This document shows, one piece after another, positions 46,529 to 55,691 of a stretch of 64,000 nucleotides of DNA. The notes under the pieces are model-generated. The model did not search any database. It was not told the DNA's origin and was given only the letters and a program-made list of their open reading frames with translations. How positions within the stretch are numbered: the first letter of the stretch is position 1; each line of letters begins with the position of its first letter. Source of the stretch: Natrarchaeobaculum aegyptiacum (GTDB lineage: Archaea; Halobacteriota; Halobacteria; Halobacteriales; Natrialbaceae); contig NZ_CP019893.1 in assembly GCF_002156705.1 (NCBI RefSeq), forward strand, positions 3,472,001 to 3,536,000, given 5' to 3'. A program made the position numbers and the translations under genes.

Positions 46529-48682
46529 ATGGACCCAAAGCGGGAACTCACGAGCGTCGACCTCGCCGCCCTCGTCAGGGAACTCGAGTCCCTCGAGGGG
46601 GCGAAAGTCGACAAGGCCTACCTCTACGGGGACGACCTCCTCCGGCTGAAGATGCGGGACTTCGACCGGGGGCGGGTCGAACTCCTCGTCGAGGTCGGTG
46701 AAGTCAAGCGCGCCCACACGGTAGCTCCCGAGCGGGTGCCCGACGCGCCGGGACGACCGCCGCAGTTCGCGATGATGCTCAGGAATCGCCTCTCCGGCGC
46801 GGACTTCGCCGGCGTCGAACAGTTCGAGTTCGACCGCATCCTCGAGTTCGTCTTCGAACGTGACGACGGCACCACCCGGATCATCGTCGAACTGTTCGGG
46901 CAGGGCAACGTGGCCGTCACCGACGGCGAGTACGAGGTCATCGACTGCCTCGAGACCGTCCGGCTGAAGTCCCGCACGGTCGTCCCCGGCTCTCGCTACG
47001 AGTTCCCCGAGACCCGGACCAACCCGCTGTCGATTTCCCGGGAGGCCTTCGGCCACGAGATGGACGACTCCGATACGGACGTCGTACGAACGCTGGCGAC
47101 CCAGCTCAACTTCGGTGGGCTCTACGCCGAGGAGGTCTGTACCCGCGCAGGCGTCGAGAAGGCGATGGACATCGACGACGCCGACGAGGACGTCTACGAC
47201 CGACTCTACGGGGCGGTCGAACGGCTCGCGATCGACATCCGGACCGGGAACGTTGACCCACGGCTCTACGTCGAACGAGAGTCCGACGACCACGATGACG
47301 ACAGCGACGACAGCGACGACGCCACCGAACGCGTCGTCGACGTCACTCCCTTCCCGCTCGAGGAGTACGCCGAAGTGGCCGCCGAACCCGCCGACTCGTT
47401 CCTCGCAGCCCTCGACGACTACTTCTTCCGCCTCGAACTCGAGGAGGAAGGCGAACCAGACCCGACCGAGCAGCGCCCGGACTTCGAGTCGGAGATCGCC
47501 AAGTACGAACGGATCATCGAACAGCAGGAAGGCGCAATCGAGGGCTTCGAACAGGAAGCCGACGCCTTACGCGAGCAGGCCGAGTCCCTCTACGGGAACT
47601 ACGGACTGGTCGACGACGTCCTCTCGACGATTCGCGACGCTCGCGAGGCAGGCCACTCCTGGGAGGAGATCGATGCTCGATTCGAGGAAGGCAGCGAGCG
47701 TGGCATCGAGGCCGCCGAGGCCGTCGTCGACGTCGACGGCAGCGAGGGCGTCGTCACCCTCGAGATCGACGGTGAACACGTCGACGTGATCGTCGACCAG
47801 GGTGTCGAGCAAAACGCCGACCGACTCTACCAGGAGGCCAAAACCGTCGAGGAGAAAAAAGAGGGTGCCCTCGCCGCGATCGAGGACACCCGCGAGGACC
47901 TCGAGGACGCGAAACGGCGCCGCGACGAGTGGGAACTCGAAGACGAACCGGCCGAGCAAGCCGAGGAAGACGGCGAAGACCGCGACTGGCTCTCGATGCC
48001 CTCGATCCCGATTCGCGAGAACGAACCCTGGTACGACCGCTTTCGCTGGTTCCACACCAGCGACGGCTACCTCGTCATCGGCGGCCGGAACGCAGACCAG
48101 AACGAGGAGTTAGTGAAGAAGTACCTCGAGCCCGGTGACAAAGTCTTACACACCCAGGCCCACGGCGGTCCCGTTACTGTGCTGAAGGCGACCGATCCCA
48201 GCGAGGCCGCCTCCGCAGACATCGAGTTGCCCGAGACGAGCATCGAGGAAGCCGCCCAGTTCGCCGTCACCTACTCGTCGGTCTGGAAGGACGGTCGCTA
48301 CGCAGGCGACGTCTACGCCGTCGACGCCGACCAGGTCACCAAGACCCCCGAAAGCGGCGAGTACCTCGAGAAAGGCGGCTTCGCCGTTCGCGGCGATCGG
48401 ACCTACTACTACGATACGCCAGTGGGCTCGGCCGTCGGAATCCAGTGTGAACCCTACACGCGCGTCATCGGCGGGCCACCGTCGGCTATCGGGGGCCAGG
48501 CGGCGACGACGATCGAACTCGAACCCGGCCGATATGCGCAGGCCGACGCCGCGAAGCGACTCTACCGACGGTTTCGCGAACGGTTCGAAGACGACTCGTT
48601 CGTAAGAAAGGTCGCGAGTCCCGATCGCATCCAGCACTTCATGCCACCGGGTGGGAGCCGCCTCGCCGACGACTCGTCGTAA
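46529..48682 (+). CDS. rqcH: Ribosome rescue factor RqcH (Rqc2/NEMF family)
   Basis: The 717-aa protein has the NFACT-N domain at the start (MDPKRELTSVDLAALVREL, with DDLLRLKMRDFDRGRV), two HhH-like segments, a long coiled coil at about residues 310-480 rich in Glu and Arg, and the NFACT-R domain near residues 490-600 (FRWFHTSDGYLVIGGRNADQ). RqcH binds obstructed 50S subunits carrying peptidyl-tRNA and marks the stalled nascent chain. The acidic coiled-coil insertion is larger than in bacteria, as usual in haloarchaea. TCTTTTTGA at 46499-46507 lies 22-30 bases before the ATG. Confidence 0.93.
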   Translation: MDPKRELTSVDLAALVRELESLEGAKVDKAYLYGDDLLRLKMRDFDRGRVELLVEVGEVKRAHTVAPERVPDAPGRPPQFAMMLRNRLSGADFAGVEQFEFDRILEFVFERDDGTTRIIVELFGQGNVAVTDGEYEVIDCLETVRLKSRTVVPGSRYEFPETRTNPLSISREAFGHEMDDSDTDVVRTLATQLNFGGLYAEEVCTRAGVEKAMDIDDADEDVYDRLYGAVERLAIDIRTGNVDPRLYVERESDDHDDDSDDSDDATERVVDVTPFPLEEYAEVAAEPADSFLAALDDYFFRLELEEEGEPDPTEQRPDFESEIAKYERIIEQQEGAIEGFEQEADALREQAESLYGNYGLVDDVLSTIRDAREAGHSWEEIDARFEEGSERGIEAAEAVVDVDGSEGVVTLEIDGEHVDVIVDQGVEQNADRLYQEAKTVEEKKEGALAAIEDTREDLEDAKRRRDEWELEDEPAEQAEEDGEDRDWLSMPSIPIRENEPWYDRFRWFHTSDGYLVIGGRNADQNEELVKKYLEPGDKVLHTQAHGGPVTVLKATDPSEAASADIELPETSIEEAAQFAVTYSSVWKDGRYAGDVYAVDADQVTKTPESGEYLEKGGFAVRGDRTYYYDTPVGSAVGIQCEPYTRVIGGPPSAIGGQAATTIELEPGRYAQADAAKRLYRRFRERFEDDSFVRKVASPDRIQHFMPPGGSRLADDSS

Positions 48683-48728
48683 CAATCGAACGGCATCGAG
48701 ACATCCGTTTCTCGTCGCGAACGAAGAC

Positions 48729-49172
48729 TCAGAGCAGGTACTTCTGGGCGACCGGTGTGACGACCGGGATGTGCACCACATCACCCTGGTAGGCTTTGAA
48801 CACGAGGAACAGCCAGGCGAGAAACACGCCGAGCCAGAGGACGAGCGATACGAGGAGGCTGACGAGCCACAGGAGCATCTCGAGGGCGACGCCGAGGACC
48901 GGAATCGCGCCAGCTACGACACCGAGGACGAGCATGACGACCGTGAGGGCGACGTAGAGACCGATCACCGACAATCCGAACACGACGCTCTGTGCGCCGT
49001 GATACCTCGCGAATTCGTTGTCCTGCTCGAGGAAGTACACGAGAACGCCCGTCAGCGGCGAAAACAGGTACGCGATCAACGCGATCACGTTGCCGTTCGG
49101 ACCGAGGCTCGTCTCTGACGATGATGCCGATTCGATAGCCGCCGTACTGGGTTGTGTAGCCATCTCTGTCAT
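48729..49172 (-). CDS. DUF4870 membrane protein
   Basis: The 147-aa protein has a polar Ser/Ala-rich N-terminus and three or four hydrophobic helices. The first holds the DUF4870 signature (ALIAYLFSPLTGVLVYFLEQDNEFARYHGAQS in sequence, key residues Ser-Pro and Arg-x-His-x-x-Gln-Ser). The function is unknown; some members are membrane-stress or transport accessory proteins. It is convergent with rqcH. The start at 49172 is used; 49163 is a close alternative. Confidence 0.85.
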   Translation of the reverse strand: MTEMATQPSTAAIESASSSETSLGPNGNVIALIAYLFSPLTGVLVYFLEQDNEFARYHGAQSVVFGLSVIGLYVALTVVMLVLGVVAGAIPVLGVALEMLLWLVSLLVSLVLWLGVFLAWLFLVFKAYQGDVVHIPVVTPVAQKYLL

Positions 49173-49399
49173 GATTGCAGGCACCACTAATAGTATTTCA
49201 GTGAACTTTGTTACAGCAAGATACCCGACATATCCGACCCTGATGAGGTAAGAGACGGTGCGACTCGACTGGGATCGCCTATCGGCCGACGCGATTCCGA
49301 ACTGATACACACGTGGGTCAGCGGCTAGCGCTCTCGAGTGTGACAACAGATGCTAGTAGACCTGCAAACGCATCAGCAATACAATAGTTGGATTGCTCC

Positions 49400-49681
49400 T
49401 CAAACGATATCTTCGACGTACTGATCCTCCCAGGACCGACGGTCCTCGAGTTCGCGCTGGCCGCGCCGAGTTACCGTATAGAAGTTGGTTCGCCGGTCTC
49501 GGGTCCCCTTCTCGACGAGCCCCTTGTCGACGAGCGTGTCGAGGTTCGGATAGAGCCGACCGTGGTGGATCTCCTTCTCGTAATAGTTCTCGAGTTCCTC
49601 CTTGATCGCGAGTCCGTGTGGTTCATCGAGGCCGGCGATGACGAACAACAGATCGCGCTGAAATCCGGTCAGATCGTACAT
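49400..49681 (-). CDS. PadR family transcriptional regulator
   Basis: The 93-aa winged-helix regulator begins YDLTGFQRDLLFVIAGL and contains the PadR motif E-I-H-H-G-R-L-Y-P-N-L-D-T-L-V-D-K-G-L-V-E with the wing KGTRDRRTNFYTVT. The ATG at 49681 is chosen, not the one at 49699, since the TATA-like ATAAATAAATAT at 49703-49714 lies 22-33 bases upstream of it. It probably controls a nearby envelope or transport gene; the target is unknown. Confidence 0.9.
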   Translation of the reverse strand: MYDLTGFQRDLLFVIAGLDEPHGLAIKEELENYYEKEIHHGRLYPNLDTLVDKGLVEKGTRDRRTNFYTVTRRGQRELEDRRSWEDQYVEDIV

Positions 49682-49997
49682 CTTCGAGTGCAGATACATA
49701 AGATAAATAAATATATCTGTCGGAGTAGTACATCGTGTGAGACATTCGCTCTGAGTGCCCGTAGCCGTCTAAAACCAGCCCTCTGACGAAATGTAACCTG
49801 ATTCCTCCACGTCAGGTATGTGGGAATCGTGTCCAGACCGAGAGACAGGTTCCACCGGAGGCCAGACTCGAGAGCGGGTCGGAGGCTCGCGTTCGAACGT
49901 CGCCTCGAGAAGAACGAAACGGGACGGGACTGAACACTCAGTCGACGATCACCGAACGTCAAACGGTGATTGTGGAGTCCGGATTGCTGTGCTGTGG
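49682..49997. other. Intergenic region between padR and the Tat protein gene
   Basis: The part next to padR holds its promoter (49703-49714). The rest shows no gene. Confidence 0.5.
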
Positions 49998-50528
49998 TTA
50001 CTTTTTGGTACGTTTACCACCCTTCCTGGTGTCGTGTTTTTTCTCCCGTGGTTTTTTGTCATCGCCAGCCGGCTCGACAACCGTGTGGTGGTCGTCGCCC
50101 GCCCGTCCATCGTACTCACACACCGGCTGGCCGTTTTCCGTTCGGACGGCGTCAGGGTGGGAGGCTGCCGCGCCGACGGGTCGCCCCTTGTAGTACAACG
50201 TGACCGTCGCGACACCTTTCGGAGCCTTCACCCAGAAAGTCCCGGCTGTAGCGAGGCTATCTTCGACCGTTATCGTCCCCTTTTCGCCGGTCTCGGAGAC
50301 GTAGTAGGTGAACGTCAGATCCGTATCCCGCGCGTGGTGGACGTAAAACTCCGCCATCTCGGCGCACGGATCGAGACGCTCGAACGAAAACACGACGTCG
50401 TCTTCGATTCCATCTCCGTCGTCGGCACTCACGCCGCTGGCACCGAGTGCCACACCGCCAAGGAGGGCACTGCTCGCCGCGATACTCTTGAACCACGCTC
50501 GCCTGGAGAGTCGGTGTTCGTCTGTCAT
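49998..50528 (-). CDS. Tat-exported protein of unknown function
   Basis: The 176-aa precursor begins LSRRAWFKSIAASSALLGGV with twin arginines, so it is a Tat substrate. The mature domain (about residues 40-150) has alternating strands with a possible Cys pair (DPCAEM, QPVCEY) and ends in a Lys/Arg-rich tail (KKPREKKHDTRKGGKRTKK). This basic tail is odd for a secreted haloarchaeal protein. No family was identified. Confidence 0.65.
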   Translation of the reverse strand: MTDEHRLSRRAWFKSIAASSALLGGVALGASGVSADDGDGIEDDVVFSFERLDPCAEMAEFYVHHARDTDLTFTYYVSETGEKGTITVEDSLATAGTFWVKAPKGVATVTLYYKGRPVGAAASHPDAVRTENGQPVCEYDGRAGDDHHTVVEPAGDDKKPREKKHDTRKGGKRTKK

Positions 50529-51151
50529 GGCTTTCCCCCCGGTCCGAACGGCGCCGCCGTCGAACCGGTGAGTACCGATCACTCCATCTGCCGTACATTT
50601 TGTTATCAGTGAACTACCGAATTCGACCGAACTACGCCCTTCTGAACTGTTCACGAACGAACACGGTACGATCGGACAGAATGCCATAATCTGATCAGAG
50701 AAACCCTCTCTCCTCCAATCGACCGGCACAACCGAACAGCCACCTCACCCGATCTCTACCGACAATTTCACCCTCCGATCTCGAGCTGTATGGTCGACAT
50801 ATCACTGATAGGTTCCGACAATCCCCGTAACGGGATCCGTACAGCGCGACACAGACGACCATCCAGTCAACCGCCCCGGGATCAAGCCCCAGGACACTCC
50901 CCTTGCCCATCTGTAGACCATCGCGACGGATTGGGAACTGACATCCCCCCGGCAGCAGCCCAGCACGCTGTGAAAGGGAAAGACGTGACGGGGTCGAGCG
51001 AGCGTCACTCGACGGATCCGAACGGAAGACTCGAGCGAGTCCGGCGATCAGTGAGCACTGACGGTACGTTGACCCACGGTCGTTCCACTTCCTGTTCGAA
51101 CCCACGCACCGTGAGGAAGTTACTGCTCGCGTGGTCACCCACAGCAAAATC
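50529..51151. other. Non-coding stretch left of tRNA-Val
   Basis: Short frames on both strands look like shadows; none resembles a known protein. It borders a duplicated tRNA end and may be remains of an integrated element. Confidence 0.45.
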
Positions 51152-51174
51152 AGTGGGTTGGGGCAGATTTGAAC
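51152..51174 (-). repeat. Duplicated tRNA-Val 3' end (possible att remnant)
   Basis: AGTGGGTTGGGGCAGATTTG and the next three bases repeat perfectly at 51263-51285, where they are the 3' end of tRNA-Val. The two copies are 111 bases apart. A second copy of a tRNA 3' end is the usual trace of integration by a tyrosine recombinase at that tRNA. Confidence 0.6.
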
Positions 51175-51264
51175 CACGGTCGTTCCGCTTTGCTCCACTC
51201 CCTGATTCAACTCTGCCCAACGTAGCGATTCTGTCGCCCGCGGGTTTGCTCGCGACAGAAGTAG

Positions 51265-51339
51265 TGGGTTGGGGCAGATTTGAACTGCCGACTTCCTCCG
51301 TGTGAAGGAGGTATCATAACCGGACTAGATCACCAACCC
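51265..51339 (-). tRNA. tRNA-Val (anticodon CAC)
   Basis: Read on the minus strand it is a 75-nt cloverleaf: acceptor stem GGGTTGG with CCAACCC plus discriminator A, anticodon stem CCTCC/GGAGG around the loop TTCACAC (anticodon CAC), and a T arm with GCAGTTCAAATCTGC. No intron. Its 3' end is duplicated at 51152-51174. Confidence 0.93.
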
Positions 51340-51404
51340 GCACGCGTTGGTATCCGTGCGTTCGACTTAAGACTTCCTTTCGTCGGTTGATCCCAACCCG
51401 CCCG

Positions 51405-51938
51405 TCAGTACCGCGGCTCCTCCTCTGGCTCACCATCTCGAGCGTTCACCACACGCGCCAGCGTGAACAGCCCATCGGAGAGTCGATTCAGGTACTGGAT
51501 CGCCTGCTCGTTGATCGGCTCCTCGTTCGCCAGCGACACCGCACGACGCTCCGCGCGTCGACAGACCGTCCGCGCGTGGTGAAGCTGTGATCCGTGTTCG
51601 CTCCCCGTCGGGAGGATGAACGACGTCAACGGCTCGAGTTCGTCGTCGTACTCGTCGATCCACGCTTCGATCGTGTCGACGTGCTCGGCGCGGACGACAG
51701 GATCGTCCTCGTCAGGATCGGGATTCGCGAAATCAGCGAGCACCACGTGCAAGTGGTTCTGGACCGTCCGCAATCGCTCGTCGACGTCGTCGTGTCCAGT
51801 CGGTCGGATGCGTCCAACGAGCGCGTTCAGTTCGTCGACGGTGCCGTACGCTTCGATCCGGGCACTCGCTTTCGACACGCGAGTCATGTCCCGGAGGTCG
51901 GTCTTGCCCTCGTCACCGCGACCGGTATAGATCGACAT
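51405..51938 (-). CDS. Cob(I)yrinic acid a,c-diamide adenosyltransferase (PduO type)
   Basis: The 177-aa enzyme transfers the adenosyl group of ATP to cobalt(I) corrinoids to form adenosylcobalamin. It begins MSIYTGRGDEGKTDL, the ATP-binding N-terminus of PduO-type enzymes, continues IEAYGTVDELNALVG, and ends with the trimer-helix motif HHARTVCRRAERR and YLNRLSDGLFTLAR. The ATG at 51938 is chosen because these conserved residues start there. It is divergent from the zinc-ribbon gene with 152 bases between the starts. Confidence 0.94.
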   Translation of the reverse strand: MSIYTGRGDEGKTDLRDMTRVSKASARIEAYGTVDELNALVGRIRPTGHDDVDERLRTVQNHLHVVLADFANPDPDEDDPVVRAEHVDTIEAWIDEYDDELEPLTSFILPTGSEHGSQLHHARTVCRRAERRAVSLANEEPINEQAIQYLNRLSDGLFTLARVVNARDGEPEEEPRY

Positions 51939-52090
51939 ACTCGTTCCGACGACCAGGGCGTACTTAATTCCACACGGGCATTCCCCGGCTGAGAGCACGC
52001 TCTCAGATCCCGTGCCCCAGCACTCACTCGGCGGAAGATTGCCACAGACCAGTACGTTAAACACCTCCCGCCACCAACGCTCGACCAATC

Positions 52091-52267
52091 ATGGAACTCG
52101 AGCACCACTGTCCCGAGTGCGGGGGAGAAAAGACGTTCTACCGAGCAGCAAGTACGACCCTCCACCTCGGCGAGAAGGTCAAGTGGCACTGTCCGGACTG
52201 TGACTACGGGTTCGTTCGGATCAACGGCGACGGTGCTGGAGTCGATACGAGCACCGCCGACGCCTGA
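52091..52267 (+). CDS. Small zinc-ribbon protein
   Basis: The 58-aa protein has two cysteine pairs, CPECG near residues 8-12 and CPDCD near 34-38, separated by a basic-aromatic stretch (TLHLGEKVKWH). This spacing forms a zinc beta-ribbon of the kind common in haloarchaeal small proteins. A role in RNA/DNA or protein contact is inferred. TACGTTAAAC at 52053-52062 lies ~30 bases upstream as a likely promoter element. Confidence 0.75.
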   Translation: MELEHHCPECGGEKTFYRAASTTLHLGEKVKWHCPDCDYGFVRINGDGAGVDTSTADA

Positions 52268-52594
52268 TCGACGCTTCTGCACCACCGTCTTTGCGAACCA
52301 CGTACACTGCGATCGGTCCAGAGAGGTCTCACGCGCGATCGCACGACTACGATCGACCTCGTTTTCCCAGCCACGTCAGCTCCTGTCGGGTCCCCCCGGA
52401 TCGAATCGCTGCCGCGTGACTCCCGTCACTCGAGTCGTCACCGACTCGCGACCGAATCGAGACCTCGAGCGACGCCAGATGGCCTGCCGACAGTGGTCAT
52501 CGGTGACGAGGACCGTCGAATTCCTGTCGTATGCCGAGCATCGCACTAGTACAGGCCGATTAGCTGGGCTGTCGGGAGTGAATTGCAGTGAGGA
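52268..52594. other. Intergenic region left of tRNA-Trp
   Basis: No gene is seen. Frames on the plus strand continue from the zinc-ribbon region but look like shadows. Confidence 0.5.
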
Positions 52595-52769
52595 TGGGGT
52601 CGGAGGGATTTGAACCCCCGATCGACTGATATCTCCGGTGCGCCTCGGAACTCCAGAGGGTCATCACACGGACACTGATCAGGTGTCCGATCAGTATATC
52701 AGTCTGGAGTGTCGTCCCGGGCGCGGTGCCTCTGGAGTCAGTCGCCATGCCTGGCTTGGCCACGACCCC
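52595..52769 (-). tRNA. tRNA-Trp (anticodon CCA) with a ~101-nt intron
   Basis: The 5' exon (52732-52769, 38 nt) ends after the anticodon loop ...ACTCCAG, and the 3' exon (52595-52630, 36 nt) starts ATCAGTC and ends CCGACCCCA. Spliced, they give a 74-nt cloverleaf with acceptor GGGGTCG/CGACCCC and anticodon CCA. The intron sits between positions 37 and 38, the usual archaeal bulge-helix-bulge site. Confidence 0.93.
52631..52731 (-). ncRNA. tRNA-Trp intron with box C/D-like guide RNA
   Basis: On the minus strand the intron has a TGATGA box C-type element (complement of 52661-52666) and CTGA box D-type elements further upstream (ACTGATATACTGATC). In Haloferax volcanii the equivalent intron guides 2'-O-methylation of its own tRNA; I infer the same here. 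Confidence 0.7.
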
Positions 52770-53175
52770 TCGTCGTCCACTTGGTCGATCCCCCCTAAAG
52801 TGGTTTCGATTCGCGAGGTCGATCATCCCTGCTCCTCGAGGGTGGTCGGTAACGATGGGACCGAATCACTGACTCCCCGGGTTCCGGCACCGGCCCGTTG
52901 GGACCGGATTCCGTGAGTGGAATCCAGTGATCGGTCTCGGTCAGCTGGTGGAAGTTGACCGTAGTCCCTCGAAACTAGACACTGGTCAACAGCAGCTCCC
53001 AGAATATAATACACCCCGCTCACGTCCTCCAAATCCTAACCGTCTGAAAATCGGATGGGCGCTGCAGGCGATGCAGAGAAATGAGGATGGGCGCTACAGG
53101 CGTTCGGTATCTACCACGCGATTTAACGCAAAACCAACACGAGGGGCGGTTACAGTGCGATGGCCAATACTAGCC
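52770..53175. other. Intergenic boundary of the mobile island
   Basis: No gene is seen. Composition shifts from GC-rich to AT-richer towards 53000. A 17-18-bp direct repeat with one mismatch (GGATGGGCGCTGCAGGCG at 53053-53070 and a close copy at 53085-53102) lies just before the integrase and might be a recombinase arm site. Confidence 0.5.
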
Positions 53176-54195
53176 ATGCACACTGACCTCAAACCCATCG
53201 AACCAAGAAAAGCACTGGAACTGTATTTAGATGACCGACGTGGTGACTTAGCAGACTGGACACTACGGTCGCACCGCTCTCGACTCTCCACTTTCATCGA
53301 CTGGTGTGAGGAAGAAAGAATTGGAAATCTGAACGAACTCACAGGTCGTGACATTCATCGGTATAAGGTTTGGCGGCGAAATGACGGTGATCTGTCGAAG
53401 GTGACAGTCAAGACGCAGATAGATACGGTCAGAGTATTCGCAAAGTGGTTAGCCAGTATTGAAGGCTGTGACCCAGAACTACCCGCAAAAATCAAATCTC
53501 CTTCATTGGCGAAGGGCGAGAATGCACGATCTGTCGAACTTCATAGCGATGAAGCGACGAAGATCCTAACATACCTCGAAAAATACCACTACTGTACTTT
53601 GCCTCATGTCACTTTATCTTTATTATGGCACGGGCTAATGCGCCGAGGTGCAGTAAGAGCAATCGACCTTCGAGACTACTATCCAGATGAACAGTATCTT
53701 GATCTCAAACATCGTCCCGAATCAGATACGCCGCTAAAGAATGGAACTGGTGGAGAACGGCCAATCGCTGTGTCTGAGTCTGTCTGTGAACTACTAGATG
53801 ACTGGGTTGCAGATAAGCGGCCCAATTCTACCGATGAATATGGACGAAAACCACTTCTCGCAACATCACAAGGCAGAATCCATCTGACTACAATTCAACA
53901 GTACGTCTATATGTGGTCTCGTCCTTGCAAGTATGGTGCTGATTGTCCACATGATCGAGACCCCGACGACTGTAGCTCGGCCAATGAGCGTTATTCTGCG
54001 TCCGAATGCCCATCAAGTATCTCACCGCACGCTGTACGGCGAGGAAGTATAACGCACTGGCTACGTGAGGAGATTCCCCAACCGGTCGTAAGTGACCGTG
54101 CAGACGTTTCAGCCGACGTTCTTGACGCTCATTACGATGAACGCACGTCTCTCGAAAAAATGGAACAAAGAAGGAAGTTCTTAGACAATATATGA
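53176..54195 (+). CDS. Tyrosine recombinase / integrase 1
   Basis: The 339-aa recombinase has an N-terminal SAM-like DNA-binding domain (about residues 5-100, TLRSHRSRLSTFIDWCEEE) and a catalytic domain. The active-site arginine lies in LLWHGLMRRGAVRAIDL, the HxxR box is HAVRRGSITHWL, and the nucleophile tyrosine is in DAHYDERT. A Cys-rich insert (CKYGADCPHDRDPDDC, then more Cys) precedes the HxxR box. AT-rich codon use marks it as acquired. The ATG at 53176 is used because the conserved domain begins a few residues later. It likely mediates integration or excision of the island. Confidence 0.9.
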   Translation: MHTDLKPIEPRKALELYLDDRRGDLADWTLRSHRSRLSTFIDWCEEERIGNLNELTGRDIHRYKVWRRNDGDLSKVTVKTQIDTVRVFAKWLASIEGCDPELPAKIKSPSLAKGENARSVELHSDEATKILTYLEKYHYCTLPHVTLSLLWHGLMRRGAVRAIDLRDYYPDEQYLDLKHRPESDTPLKNGTGGERPIAVSESVCELLDDWVADKRPNSTDEYGRKPLLATSQGRIHLTTIQQYVYMWSRPCKYGADCPHDRDPDDCSSANERYSASECPSSISPHAVRRGSITHWLREEIPQPVVSDRADVSADVLDAHYDERTSLEKMEQRRKFLDNI

Positions 54196-54210
54196 AATAA
54201 AGAGGCTTAC

Positions 54211-55509
54211 CTAACGGTAGTTTTTAATATTTTCATTCTTACTACCGAAGAACCCATTGAATGGATTTCTAGTTCCAGTAGAACGCTTATTCCGCTTTTT
54301 CTTCCGTTTCTTTTTCCTTCGACTCTTTTTCCGACCGCTGTTCTTTCGCTTTGTCGCCTCAACCGTTCCTTTCGCAACCTCACCATCTATATTCGTGATT
54401 CTTACAGTCAACTGATATCCCTTTTTAACATCGCCATCTAATTCGATTCGTTCAATGTTATAGCCATTAAGATGTATAACTGGTCTTTCTTTCGGAACAA
54501 TCACTGGATCAGGGATTTTTATTAGATCATTTTCTTTGAGTATGAGATCGGTTTCAGGCGAATAGTTTCTTGCAGCATCTTCCACAGAATCGAAAGGTAC
54601 ATTCGGATATTGTAATTGGTTTGAATACATCGAGGAATCGGAACCAAGGAAGACTATAACCTTTTCTCCCTTCTGACCATGAGATATATGTAGGTGATCT
54701 TTGGGAATATTTTCTGAAAATGTAAGGAGATTCCCCTTACCATTCACTTTCTCTATCTCTACTTGTGCGAATTTCTCAAGTGGATAATTGTATTCCAATT
54801 CATTACTATCATTATCTTCTTCAGATATGGTTTCTAACTGTTGTGAATCTTCTAATTCTTTTGCGTATTTGAATAGCGATTCATTATACTCCTCTCCATC
54901 TTCGCCATGATGAACACGGAAGTGGCAGTTTGGACAGAGGGCGACAACAGTGTCAGGTTTGTCAGATCCCTTATCACTGAGTTCATGAATGTGATGGGCA
55001 TGAAGATAGGGTTCGCCCGTTTTGCTCGTAAATGGAGCTGGATTTCCGCAACCTTCGCAATTTCCGTTCGCCCGTGCTTTCACATACTCACGTACAGCAG
55101 AGGATCGTGTATACTCTTGTGTTGTTCTTTGTGTAGTCTGTACACTGATTTCATCAACGGATTCTTCAATCGCTTGATCTCGTAGTTCAGACAAATACGT
55201 TGATGTTGTCTCCGACCTGCTCTCTTTTTCTGATTTCTCCTGTGATTTCCCTGAGTCACTTGGTTGCTCCTTCTCAGACAAATTGATCTTAGGAGTGGTA
55301 GAACTCTTCCCGGCCGACGCTTCATCATCCATCCTTCTTTTCCCAATAGACAGTATTTCCTTGCCTCGAACAACCATACTGTCCAACTCAATGTTCATGT
55401 GGTGATCATAACTAGAAAGTCGTCCAGAAATTGGTTTAGATTCTTTTCGATATACAGTCACCTCCTCTCCTAGCATACTCTCTAATGCTTCAAGTGGAGT
55501 GTCAGCCAT
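54211..55509 (-). CDS. LSm-HNH fusion: Sm-like domain joined to an HNH endonuclease
   Basis: The 432-aa protein begins (residues 5-57) with an apparent LSm domain like the haloarchaeal Sm protein: PLEALESMLGEEVTVYRK, then the Sm1-type G-R-L-x2-Y-D-x-H-M-N-I-x-L and Sm2-type V-V-R-G-K-x-I-L-S-I. A Ser/Glu/Lys-rich linker (60-130) follows, then an HNH nuclease: Cys151-x2-Cys154, His170/172/173 (HAHHIHEL), Cys192-x2-Cys195 and His200, giving a zinc ribbon plus catalytic His. The C-terminal half has two stretches (about 247-288 and 343-386) with a TRAM-like beta-barrel look, then a Lys/Arg-rich run (389-408). It is convergent with integrase 1 (15 bases) and upstream of integrase 2. It is not a member of any published system I know; RNA or nucleic acid targeting is inferred. 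Confidence 0.82.
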   Translation of the reverse strand: MADTPLEALESMLGEEVTVYRKESKPISGRLSSYDHHMNIELDSMVVRGKEILSIGKRRMDDEASAGKSSTTPKINLSEKEQPSDSGKSQEKSEKESRSETTSTYLSELRDQAIEESVDEISVQTTQRTTQEYTRSSAVREYVKARANGNCEGCGNPAPFTSKTGEPYLHAHHIHELSDKGSDKPDTVVALCPNCHFRVHHGEDGEEYNESLFKYAKELEDSQQLETISEEDNDSNELEYNYPLEKFAQVEIEKVNGKGNLLTFSENIPKDHLHISHGQKGEKVIVFLGSDSSMYSNQLQYPNVPFDSVEDAARNYSPETDLILKENDLIKIPDPVIVPKERPVIHLNGYNIERIELDGDVKKGYQLTVRITNIDGEVAKGTVEATKRKNSGRKKSRRKKKRKKKRNKRSTGTRNPFNGFFGSKNENIKNYR

Positions 55510-55691
55510 ACCCTCATAACAGTTAGAAAATGGTTTAAACCCATCCTATAAAATTGCGATGAGTACCATTAATTGAGGAGAAACAGGTTTAGAATATATC
55601 CGAATACGTTGTAGTCTGCTATTCACCGTGAGTGGACGATACAGAGTGTGACACCCGTTATTGTAGGTCTCGATCTATGCTGAGACTGGAG

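Noticed and set aside
50695-51210. 171-codon minus-strand frame near tRNA-Val
   Set aside because: It runs through the duplicated tRNA end and shows no domain; treated as a chance frame.
52588-53102. Short match (TGAGGATGGG) between the tRNA-Trp flank and the region before integrase 1, considered as an att pair
   Set aside because: Only about ten bases match, and the tRNA 3' end points away from the integrase, so chance is likely.
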